A DNA stretch of 64,000 nucleotides from Toxonevra muliebris (lineage: Eukaryota; Arthropoda; Insecta; Diptera; Pallopteridae), in the NCBI GenBank assembly GCA_963691655.1, contig OY829326.1, positions 17,286,878 to 17,350,877 of the forward strand, in the 5' to 3' direction. Position numbers and translations under genes: made by a program. This document shows positions 13,601-25,800 of this stretch, in pieces. The notes beneath the pieces were generated by a model that was given only the letters and a program-made list of their open reading frames with translations, was not told the DNA's origin and searched no databases. The stretch's first letter is position 1. Each line of letters opens with the position of its first letter.

Positions 13601-16600
13601 TTTCAGAAGAAACCATAACCAAACGCAAAATAAAGAAAAAGAAGGGTGACAAAGAATATACAATTGAGGTTGTCGAAGTGCAAGCTGACGATAAGCCAGA
13701 AGCAGAGGTCACTATCACCACCACAGAAATTGTAGAACCAAAACAAGAGTCTGCAATTCCTCAAAAACCCAAGAAAGTAACTAAGAAAATCAAAAAGGAA
13801 AAGATAGACGATTTCATTGCAGCAGTTGTAGAAGAAATACCGGAAGAAAAACCGGAAATTCATGTCGAAGAAATATCTAAGGATGTGGAAGTCGTCACAA
13901 AAGAAACACCAGAGGGAGTTGTTTCAGAAGAAACCATAACCAAACGCAAAATAAAGAAAAAGAAGGGTGACAAAGAATATACAATTGAGGTTGTCGAAGT
14001 GCAAGCTGACGATAAGCCAGAAGCAGAGGTCACTATCACCACCACAGAAATTGTAGAACCAAAACAAGAATCTGAAATTCCTCAAAAACTGAAGAAAGTA
14101 ACTAAGAAAATCAAAAAGGAAAAAATAGACGATTACATTGCAGAGGTTGTAGAAGAAATACCGGAAATTCATGTCGAAGAAATATCTAAGGATGTGGAAG
14201 TCGTCACAAGAGAAACACCAGAGGGAGTTGTTTCAGAAGAAACCATAACCAAACGCAAAATAAAGAAAAAGAAGGGTGACAAAGAATATACAATTGAGGT
14301 TGTCGAAGTGGATACTGGCGATAAACCGGAAGCAGAGGTCACTATCACCACTACAGAAATTGTTGAACCCAAGCCAGAATCTGAGATATTTGAAAAACCT
14401 AAGAAAGTAACTAAGAAAATCAAAAAGGATAAGTTAGAAGATTACATAGTTGGATTTTTAGAAGAGGTACCAGAAAAGCTGGAAGAATTGCCACTAGAAA
14501 TCTCAGAAGAGTTTGTAGAAAAGCCTACTGAAGTTATCGAACCCAATGTATTCTTTAGAACAACTGTTGTGGATGAAGTACCAGAAGAAAGTGTTCCACT
14601 TGAAAGTGAACATGTTGTCATCGAGGAAATTCCAGTAGAAGAAAAAAGGAGAGTTAAAAAGCCGAAAAAAGTTAAGATTACTGAGACACCATTGGAAATC
14701 ATTGAAAAAATTCCCGAAGAAATACAGTTAAAACCAGAAGAAAAACAAATAATTAAAGTGCAAGAACCAATTGAACAACCTAAGGGAACCAAACATAAGA
14801 AATCTATTACGGAGGATAAACCATTTGAAGAATATGTAATTCGTATCGAAGAAACAGCTCCGGAAACTATTACAACAGAAACAATTGATGAGCAAGGGGA
14901 AATAGTAAAGCAAACCACAACAAAGAGAAAACTTAAAAAGAAAGAGGGTCCCAAAGAATATATTATAGAAGTTACAGAAACTTACGAAGAAAATAAACCG
15001 GAAGCTGATGTAACAGTAACAACAACCGAAATAGTCCCGGATACCGAAGAACATCAAGAAGAGATACAGCCTGTTAAAGTGGTAGAAAAGTTCAAAAAGA
15101 AAAAGGGTAAAAAGGATAATTTGGACGATTATTTAAGAGAACTCATTGAACAAGAAATCCCCAAAACCGTTCTGGAGCAATATGAGCCTACAGAAATTGA
15201 GGGCAAGCCAAAGAAAGCCAAAAAGATAAAAAAACATCACAAGAAAACTGAAGAGGTAATTGATGGTGTTCTTGTAATAGTTCATGAATTTGATGTACAA
15301 GATGTTGAACCCGAAAAAGAGGATGTGGCAGAAAAAGTTGTAACAGTAGTTGAAGAAATAGAAAAGCCACAACCACAACTATACAAGGACTACAAATTTA
15401 ATGTAACGGAAGAACAAGTACACCCAATGCAATTTGAAGATGAGTCTTTTGTTGTTGAAGAAACTAAAGCCAAACCGAAAAAGCTAAAGAAACCGGAAGA
15501 GCGAACAGAAGAGTCACCTGTTATTGTAGAAGAAATTTCTAAAATTGTGACAAAGGTACAAGAGACTGATGAAAAGGGAGACATTAAGGAAAAGACTGTC
15601 ACCAAGAAGAAAGTAAAGCGCAGGCAAGGCCCTAAAGAAGACATTTTCGAAATATCTGAAGTAACAGAGGAAGACCAGCCAATTTCTTTAGTAACAATTG
15701 TGCAAATTAATGAAACACAGCCAATTCAGGAAGAACAAACTATACCCGAAACGAAAATAGTCAAAAAACAAAAGAAAATTAAAAAAGATGATGTAAAAGA
15801 GTACTTCATGAATGTAATCGAAGAGTTTGTTCAACAAGAACCATTAGAAGAATCTCCTGATGAAATATTAAGTGACGAATTAAAAGATACGAAAGAGGTT
15901 ATTAAAAAACTCAAGAAACATAGAGTTCAAATCAGTGAAAAAGACCACGATACACCAAAGGAAGATGTGGTCGACATTGACTCTCCTTTCATTATTGAAA
16001 TGCCAGACACCGAAACACCAGAAAAAAAAGTATTTGAAATTCGTATAAAAGAAACTTCTGTTCCAGTAGAGTTAATAGAAGAAAAGCGAAAGAAAACGAA
16101 AAAGTTAAAGCATGAAAATAAAATTTCAGAGCCAGTACATGAGGAGTTTGAAATAAAGATTACTTCAATGGAAGAATTTCCACAGGAAGAGATAATGCAG
16201 GAACCTATTTTACAAGAAGAGGTTGAAGAATCAAAACCTGTAGATGACTTCAACATTGTAATAGAAGAGGTTGAGACCAAAGAAGAGGAAAAAGAAATCA
16301 TTGATGAAACAGGAGAAAAGAAAATGCAGAAAACTAAAAAACGTAAAATAAAGAAACGAGTGGGTTCTAAAGAAGAATTAATAGAAATTGTTGAAACTCA
16401 AGTGGAAGATTCTCCGCTATTTGAAATAACTGTGACAACTGAAGAAATTGAAAAATTGCCAGAAACTCCAAGTCAAATTAAAGAAAAGCCACCAAAGGAA
16501 AAGAAAACCAAGAAACTGGGCAAAAATGATTTAGATGATTATATTCAAAAACTTATCGAGCAAGATATTCCAAAAACGGAATTAGAGAAATATGAAAAAA

Positions 16601-19600
16601 TCGATATAGATGAGCCTATAAAATTGAAAAAAAAGAAACCAAAGAAAGAAGTCAAGATAACAGAAAAAGAACCAAAAGAACTGGTTCAGCCTACGACTGA
16701 AGGAGAAAGTGTCACTAAGGAGACAGAGGATTCAAAAAAACCTAAAAAACCAAAGAAATCAGTTGTTACCGTGAAAGAAGAACTTCCTAAAGAATCAGAG
16801 CCTGAATTGCCAATGCAAATAACAATTATTGAAGAAACTGTTGCAATCGAAAAACTACCGGACGAAGAAGGAAAAATTACAGAGAAAACTGTGAAGCGAA
16901 AGAAAATTAAGCAAAAGAAAGGTCCTGAAGAAGTTATTTTAGAAATTACTGAGATTCAAGATAAGGATACTGATGAAGCCGAGATAACTGTTGTGAGTAC
17001 AACACATTCTAAAGATGAGGACGCTCCACAAGAAGTTAAAGTTAAACAGAAGAAAACAAAGAAAGTTAAAAAAGATGCTGTGGATGATTATATAAAAACA
17101 TTGATTGAAGAAATGCCTGAAAAAGCATCCGAAAAATATGTCCACAAGATAATTGAAGAGGACTCTTTACCATCTATAAAGAAACCTCAGGAAAAAGTTA
17201 AAGTTACGACAGAAGAACATAAAAAACCAAAGGTAGAACCTGAAGAAATGGTAATAAAGGCTATAGAAGAAGAGAAACCAAAACAATCTACACCTGAATA
17301 TAAAATCAAGGAAATGGAGGAAGATTTGAGGCCTAAGAAAAAGAAACCATCAAAACAAAAGATTGCAGTTGAAGATAAAGAAACATCTAAAGATACGCCA
17401 TTTGCGGAAGTTTCAACCACGGAAACTCAACCTGAAAAAATACAAACCGAAGAAATACCTTTTGAAATAGCTATAATAGAAGAAAAACCCACTGAAGATG
17501 AAAAGGAATACGAAATTCAATATAGCGAATCAGAGCCACAACCGATACCACAAATTCGAAAGAAACCAAAGCACAAAGCTGACGAAAAAGAAATACCAGA
17601 AGCTGAAACAGATTTCCAAATATCAGTTTCTGAATTTCTAGCAGAGTCTGTGGAACAACCAATTCAGGTTGAAGTAATTGAAACTGATACCCAAGTCAAA
17701 GAAACAACAGATAAAGACGGTGAGGTGCATAAACAAGTTATAACAAAACGTAAAATTAAGCGCCAGCAAGGACCAAAGGAGGATATAATTGAAATTGTCG
17801 AAGTACAAACCGATGATCAACCTGAAACTGAAGTAACAGTAACAGAAATTCAACCTGACGAAACGAAAGAAACGCCGAAACCAAAAGTTCCGAAAAAGAA
17901 AACTAAAAAGGTTAAAAACGACGATTTACATGATTACATTCAAAAATTAATCGAAGAAGAGATCCCAAAGACAGAGCTTGAAAAATATGAAAAAATTGAA
18001 TTTGAATCTATTCCTAAAGATATAAAGGATGACACTAAAGAAATCTCTGTCAAAGAAGATTCACCAGAAAAGACATCCAAACCAACGGAAAAGAAAAAGC
18101 CCAAAACCAAAAAACCAGAGGAAGTTGTTGACGAACAACCACTTTCAGAAATACGTGTTATCGAAGAAATAGTCGAAAAGAAAGAACCCGAAGAGTCGGT
18201 TGAAATTACTGAAACAGAACCAGTAGAAGTTAAAGTTGAAGAAACAATAAACGAACTCGGAGAACCAATACAAAAAGTTACAACAAAGCGTGTTCTCAAA
18301 AAGAAGGTCGGGAAAAAGGACAGCGTTGTCAATATTGTCACCATTCAAGATGATGATAGTCCCGAGGCAACTGTTATTATAAGCGAAGAACCCGAAGAAA
18401 TGCCAATCGATATTAAAGAAGAGAAACAACCTGAAACTGTTGTTGAGAAACAAAAGAAACCAAAGAAAACAACGAAGAAGGTTAAAAAAGACGAACTTGA
18501 TGATTACGTACAGAAATTAATAGAACAAGAAATACAAAAAACGGAGCTAGAACAGTATGAAAGAATTGACATACCATCAACTGAAAAATTCCAACCACTT
18601 GAAAAATCAGAAGAAGAAACTAAACCACAGAAAATGAAAAAGATCAAAAAACCAATCGAAAAACCAATTGAAAAACCAACCGATAATACGCCAGTAGATG
18701 CAACATCTACAGAACAAATTACAGTCACTGAAACACAACCCACTAAGCCACAAACACTAGAACAAATACTACCACAATCAGAGGACACTGAACAAATTAC
18801 ACCATCTTCTGATCATGAGGATAAACAACCGGATACAATTGAAACTAAACCTAAACATAAAAAACTAAAAGATAAAAAACCCTCTATTGATACAAGTAAG
18901 TGTGCAGCATTGCGATTGTGCATTGCATTGTGCAACCAATATTGCAAAAAAATATATATTTTGCTACATATACCTACACTATACTACATAAATATATTCA
19001 ATTTGTTTGCAATTGTCCGTACCAACTATTTTTCTGCGTTTTCATATTTCTTCCTATGCAATATTTTCTGTGTGTTCCCTATGAGCCTAGCACGCCAGCC
19101 AGCACTCCTATTCCTCTATACTTTATATATTATCATTTACAATATCCTTCCTTTCTCTCTGCGATCTAATAGGAATATCTTTTAATATACAAATAAGTTT
19201 TCCCAATAATTCCAATAATTTACTTTCCTTTTATTTATTCTTATTTACATATGTATGTATAGTATATGCAACCAAAAATTTCTGCTTTATTCAACACCAC
19301 ATGCAACACAGTCAATTCAACATAATTGATAATAATTAAATGTATAAATAAATATGAAATGTAAAATAATCAATGTACATAAAAATACAGCTTTACTAAA
19401 AATTAATACTAAACAATAATACTCTCACGATATTGCTTTTAATATATTGTACGTATAGTAAACGTCCAAAAGTCATCCGTAAAGTCAAATATTCGTTAGC
19501 AAAAGAAGCTGCTACAAAACTATCCACTTTGTACTTAAAGATTTCAGTTGACTTTAAAAGGTGGTACGTTATATTGGGCTTGAGTTACATCGTAATTTGT

Positions 19601-19757
19601 TTGGGCGTCTACTGTATTTACAAATGGGCATATATGCAGATCCATGCGTAAAGCATAAGTATTTTTATTATATATTCTCTACTTCTAATACATTAACTTG
19701 GTGTTGCCGAAATTATATTATATTTTCTATTTACTAATATACATACAATACTTATTA

Positions 19758-19808
<51 letters not shown>

Positions 19809-22800
19809 CTGGGGAAATAAACTTATGTAGATATACATATATGTAAATATACCACCACTAGGTGGGAATGAACTATCGAGTGATTTCAACTATCGATAGT
19901 TAATAACTGAATGATTTTGACTATCGAACGATTTTTTTCATTCATTCATTTATTCGACTATCGAATAATTTTTTTCATTTATTCGAAAAAGTTATTATTA
20001 ATAAAAACTATCGAGATATTTTGAAATTCGATTTTGACAAACGAATTATTTTTTCCATTCATTCATTTATTCGAACTGATAAAAAATTCCGAGTGATTTC
20101 AACTATTGAAAGACTGAATAAATGATTTTAACGATCGAACGATTTATTAATATTCGCACATTTCATTTACAGTAAAAAATCGTTGGTACATTTCGCTAAT
20201 ATTTTTTTTTTCACAACTATCGAATGAATGGAAATTTTGTAACTATCGAATAATGCGATAGTTTTTATTCGATAGTTCCCATCACTAAGGTGGACGGAAA
20301 TGTATGGGCTTAAAAAAGTTTATGTTTTTTCCACGAGTCTTAAGACAAATGTCGTTAATCTGTTTTAGAGCTTCTACACGATACGGCAAGCAGTTTGTCG
20401 TGATAAATAAAATGCAAGTTTTAAAATTTATATACTCCTTTATATTATATTAAAATTATTGAAATTATCAATAAAAAATCAAAGACGATATCTAAAATTT
20501 TATCTTGTAAGAAATCTTCATCATTGTCTCCGTCAGCGTCAGAAAATGATAACACTGTTCTAGTCATAAAATGTAGCAAACGCAAACCATACCGTTTCTA
20601 ACTAATTCAGTGGTGATAACTGTTTTTTTTTTTCCGTATCAGCAGTGTTTCATACAAATTTTTTTTTTTTGAAGCTTTGGCTGGGGGTATACTACCAAAT
20701 TACATATTCCTCTTCTTATTACGGTGAAAATTGGTATCGAGAGGTTTTTTGGCATGAAAAAACAGAATCTAACATTTATTTTCAGAAAAAATTAATTTTA
20801 GACATAATTCCCATACAAAAAACCGTCAAAAATCCCCAAAAAGTGGAAAATTTGTATGGGAGGTACCCTTATTTTACATCAAAATAACTTAAATTTTTGC
20901 GCACATCATCTTTGTCATTAACAAATTAGTTTATGAAAGTTTCAGAACAATCGGATAAAAAATAAGCATCCAGTTCTCATCATCAGCGATCAAACGTTAC
21001 TAAACAAGTAGATCAAAACGAAAATTACACTATCTGACAAAAATACATTTTTCCAAAAATAACAAGGTTCTGAAAGTGGATTCTAATAGAACTCGGAAAA
21101 AAAATTATACGGGTCTCAGCGTTTTAAAAGTTGACGTCTAACAGTTTAAGTATAATAAACCATAAGACAACTTGTTAGTTTTGCATTAAACTTGTTTGTA
21201 TGCTCGTAAATTTATAGTACAATTTTCCGTAGAACATTTTCCTCCAACATATTAACCTCTTGCCGCCCACCAGTATGGGTAATATTTACCCTTTTCGAAA
21301 AAGTTACTTTTTTGACCCATTACGAGGGTTGATAGAGGGTTAATATGTTCAAAAAATATGTTGCCCATCAAATTTTACTATACCAACAAAAATAAACAAA
21401 CATAAACCCAAATTATTTCGATGTAAAATAAGGGTGCCATAAAAATTTTCCACTTTTTGGGTATTTTTTACGGTTTTTGTATCTGAGGTATGACCAAAAT
21501 GAAAATAAATGTCAGATTCTGTTTTTTAATGCCAAAAAAAAAACCTTCGGTACCAATTTTCACTGCAATAAGAAGAGGAACATGTAACTTCGTAGTATAC
21601 CCCTCCAAGCCAAAACTTCAAAAAAAAATTTTGTATGAAACGGTGGTGATGCGGAAAAAAACGGTTATTACCACTGAATTCCTCGACCCCGAATTAGTTA
21701 GAAACTGTATGTCTCCCGTTTGCTACAAATTTTTTTTTTTTAATTCGAGCACTGTAATTATGTGAATATTATTTTTATATATGAAAAAAAAAAACATAAA
21801 GCATCGATATGAATACGGCCCTGTGCGAAACCAAAACCGAAAAGATAGACGAATTTGGTCGCTTTCTTAAAAACATTGATGAGAAAAGAAAAATTCTTAC
21901 AATTTCTTCCGTTTTTCTTGTTTTCTAATATCTTTTAATAACACACTCTTTCTTTGCCTTAATCGGTGTCAAAATTTCTATATTATTATTATTTTTCCAT
22001 TTTTCTGGGAACAAACGTACCATAAATCTTCGATTTTCAAAATTCCGTTAAATTTATCACAACATGCAATAGCAGAACGGCATGCGATTGGCTGATAGGA
22101 ACTTAAGCAATTTTGATTCACACTAACGATGGGACTTAGTCACTTTTAAAAAAATAGTGAACTATTTTTTTAAAATGTTTTTTTAAAATTTTTTTTAATT
22201 GCATCCATATTATAATTTAATTATATCTGACTTTTGTATTATATGTAATGTTCATTAATATTTCATGTTTCCTAAGCTTCGCATTTCTTTTATTTTTTCT
22301 TTATCCCTCTTTGTATTATAATAATTATATGTTTTTATATATATAATATTTTAACAAAACTACCTACTATTTTTGCCTACCAAAATCTTCTCCAAGTTTT
22401 CGTCTTCTTCCTTTACATTATTCCATTTTCGAATATGTCTTATGTTTTATATGTACACCTAGTATGTGTCCGGCTTAGTTCCTACTTTCTATTAGCTATA
22501 CTATTTTTCTGATTTTTTACACAACAATGTCTATTCTAAGAGTTTTAGCTGTATATATATATGCCTATTTTTTCGAGATATTTACACAAAATTCAAGCAA
22601 AAAACCTTGTTTTACTCCGCTGCGTAAGCATTTTAATGATTCCTATATGCATTCATATTTTTTCCAGATTTATATGTATTATTCTTTTTTAAATAGATTT
22701 AACTAATGTGAAATATTTTGAAAATTAGGCACAACATCAGAAGTACATAAAGACTATAAAATAAATATCATTGAGGAGGAACCAATTGTACAGGAGGCAG

Positions 22801-25800
22801 ATGAGGACGTACCATATCCAACTGAAGTCAGAGTTATTGAGGAAATACCCGAAGAAGAAGACTCCCATCCAATAGATGTTATTGAAGATGTGGAAGAATA
22901 TGAAAAACCTCAGGGTCCCGAAGCTACTGAGGATGCAACCAAACCCAAAAAGAAGAAGAAGATTGTCAAGAAGAAAATCGATGATCATGATTTAATTATA
23001 CAAAAACTATTGGAACAAGAAATCGACAAGGCAGAGCTTGAAAAATATGAGAAATATGAATTTGAGTTACCGCAAAAGGTGAAGCCAGAATTTTCAAATG
23101 TAGAGCCTATGAAAATTGTTCGAAAAGAGCAAAAGCCAACTAAGTTGGTTATTGTTGAAGCATCCGAAGTACCACAAATGGTTAAATTGAAGCCGTCCAA
23201 ACGTAAGGTGAAACCAATTGAAGAAGGAGCTGTACAATTGCCTAAATTCAGATTAAAGAGTCGCATGGTTGAAGTTGAGTATCCTCCAATTGCGCTTGTA
23301 CCTAAAATCACAGAAATCGGCTCTATTCGAGAAAATGGTGAAATTTCACGTAATATTGAAGAAGCCGAGGAGTTACTTAAGTTTAAACCGCGCAAGTTTA
23401 AGAAAATCAAGAAAATTAAGGATGATTTGGAGAAGGTTGAATTAGAAAAATATGAGAAATATGTTAGTAGCGAGGAGGAAGCTGAAGCAAAGACACCATA
23501 TCAGAAACCGGAAAAAATTGCAAGGCCCGAAGAAAGACCAGAAGATGTGAAGCTTAAAATTGGTAAAGGTAAGAAGAAGCCATTGGTGGAGGAGCAACCT
23601 GAGAACGTAACACTGAAGAAGATCCCTCAAAAACCACAAGAAGTAGAAGAAGTTTTCGAAAATATTCTTAAGAAAAAAGAAGAAATTATCGTTAAAGAAA
23701 TTGAAGAAATTCCAGAAAAGCCAAAATATCATATGGAACCATTTGAGCCAATTGACTTTGAACATCCTGAATATGAAAAAGAAGAACTTGAACCAATTGA
23801 ATTCCCTGAAGAACCTAAGAAGGAAAAGAAGGAACCAAAACCAAAACATAAGCCGAAACAAAAGCCCAAACCAGAACCCGAATTTAATATTACAAATATA
23901 GTACCTGGTGTACCCAAAGAAATGGAAGAGGTGCCAGATGAAGATGTTAAATTCCGTATTCCAGAGGGTGAAGCTCCTGAAGAACCTAAAGCTGAAATAA
24001 AATTAAAACCATTTAAAAAGGTTAAAGAAGAGAAACCAATCGAAGAACCTAAGGCAGAGCCACAAGAAAAGGAGGAAATAAAGCAAAAGTCACCATCACC
24101 TGTTCCGGAGGAAGAAATCAAAAAGTCTAAGAAACCAAAAGCTAAAAGACTGCAATCCAAAGAAGAAGAAATTGAGGATAAGGGTGTAGAACAGTTTGAA
24201 GTTTCCGTTACAGAAGAAGAAGCTGTGGAAGAGGAGAAATTCGTGAAAGAGAAACCAGAAGAAATTAAAATAAAGAAGAAAAAACCAAAGGAAGCACCTA
24301 TCGCTGAAGTTAAGGTGACAGAAGAAGTTCCTGAAGAAATCGTTTCTCCCGAAGAAACTCCAATTGAATATAAGATCACAACAACTGTAACTGAACCTGA
24401 GGAACATCCAAAAGAACACCAAGTTCGTGTGATTGATTTTGACCAAAAGGAAGTTACTACAGAGGAAGTTATCGAAGAAAGAGTTGTCACGCGTAAAAAG
24501 AAACCGAAACCCCAAAAACCAGATGAGTATGAGTATTCTGTCCTGGAGCCAGAAGCAGAGAAGCCCCACGACGAAGAGCAAGCTGAGGAAGCTGTTTTTG
24601 AATTGATAAAACCAGAAGAAGCTGTTCCCGATGAGATGGAAGTAGAAGTCAAACTCACAGAACCTCAACTCGAAAAAATCGAAGAAGTCAGTATAAAGAA
24701 GAAAAAACCAAAGAAGAAACCTGAGGAAGTAGAAGAGGTTAAACATGAAATTGTAATAGAGCAACCGCAGGAGGAAACTGCGGAAGAAGAAGTAGTTGAA
24801 GAAATCGTTGAACAGGCAGCTATAAAGAAAAAGAAGCCAAAGAGCTTTAAGTATTCAATTACTGAAACTGAGCCCGAAGAAAAGCCGGAAGAAGTTATAG
24901 AAGAAGTGGTCGAAGAAGCTCCGGAAGAAGTTCCAGGTACTATAGTTGCCGAAGACTTTAAGACTTATGAAATAAAAACTAAGGATTACGAGGCGGAAAA
25001 GATTGAGGAAATAATTGAGGAAATTATTCCAGAAGTTAAAAAGAAGAAGCCGAAGAAAGAAAAAGAGCCTGTTGCAGAAGAGTTTAAGGCAACAGTTATT
25101 GAAGAAACTGTAGTAAAACCGATAGAGGAAGAAGAGCAACCTGATGGTGCGGTGTTCTCAATAAAGAAGAAACCAACTAAAGAAAAGCCTGAAGAGTATG
25201 AAGCTTCTGTTGTTTTAACAGAGCCTAAACTCAAAGAAGAGGTTGAAGTTGAAACTGAAATTAAACCGAAAAAGATTAGGAAATCTAAAATCCCAGAGGA
25301 AGAGTCAGCTGTACTTGAAGTTAAGGTTGTTGAAACCGAAGCTCCTGAAATTATTGAGGAAGTTGAAGAAGAGAAAGCTGAAGTAGTAGTTAAGCAGACT
25401 CCCGCCATTGCTGAAATACCTCAACAATATAAGATTGGTATTACTGAAACACAAGAGGAAGAAGAAAAGCCATCTCAAGTAGAATTTGTTGTTAAGCCGA
25501 AGAAGAAGGTTCTTGAGAAATCAGTGGAAGAGCCAGAAGCAGAGTTTATTTTGAAGGAAAGTAAGCCTGTTGAGGAAATTACAGAAGAAGCTGAGATCAA
25601 AACTAAAAAACCTAAAAAGAAACCTAAAGATATAGCAGCAGATGAACTCAAGATAAAAGTTACGGAAGAAATCCCGGTGGAAAAACCAGTTGAAATTGTA
25701 GAAGAAATTGAAGAAATGAGTGCAGTTTCAAAAGAAATACCAGAAATGACACCAACAGAATATCGTATAGGCGTTAAAGAATTTAAGCCTAAGCCATCTG

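Larger units (their letters stand above)
18896..22728 (+). other. Large sls intron (3.8 kb) with transposon-derived repeats
   Basis: The donor is GTAAGT and the acceptor is AAAATTAG. Besides the elements listed separately (possible terminal exon at 19459-19651, (AT)n tract, AACTATCGA element, foldback element), the segments 19186-19400 and 21790-22728 are plain AT-rich sequence in which I see nothing. Confidence 0.8.

Noticed and set aside
9043..14423. Periodic antisense ORFs of 61-96 aa with F/L/Y-rich products in the PEVK array
   Set aside because: They repeat with exactly the unit period and are complements of K/E/V-rich codons; they have no domain and their limits follow the sense repeats.
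1..14430. CRISPR-like or satellite interpretation of the tandem repeats
   Set aside because: The repeats have no spacers and stay in one reading frame with mostly frame-preserving variation, so they are coding repeats of sls.
18896..19185. Continuation of the giant PEVK frame past 18895
   Set aside because: A strong donor ACAA|GTAAGT lies at 18895 and the downstream sequence is hydrophobic, AT-rich and unlike the protein.
20645..21765. Plus-strand ORFs of 80 and 91 aa in the foldback arms
   Set aside because: They lie in inverted copies of the same sequence and give unrelated, low-quality peptides.
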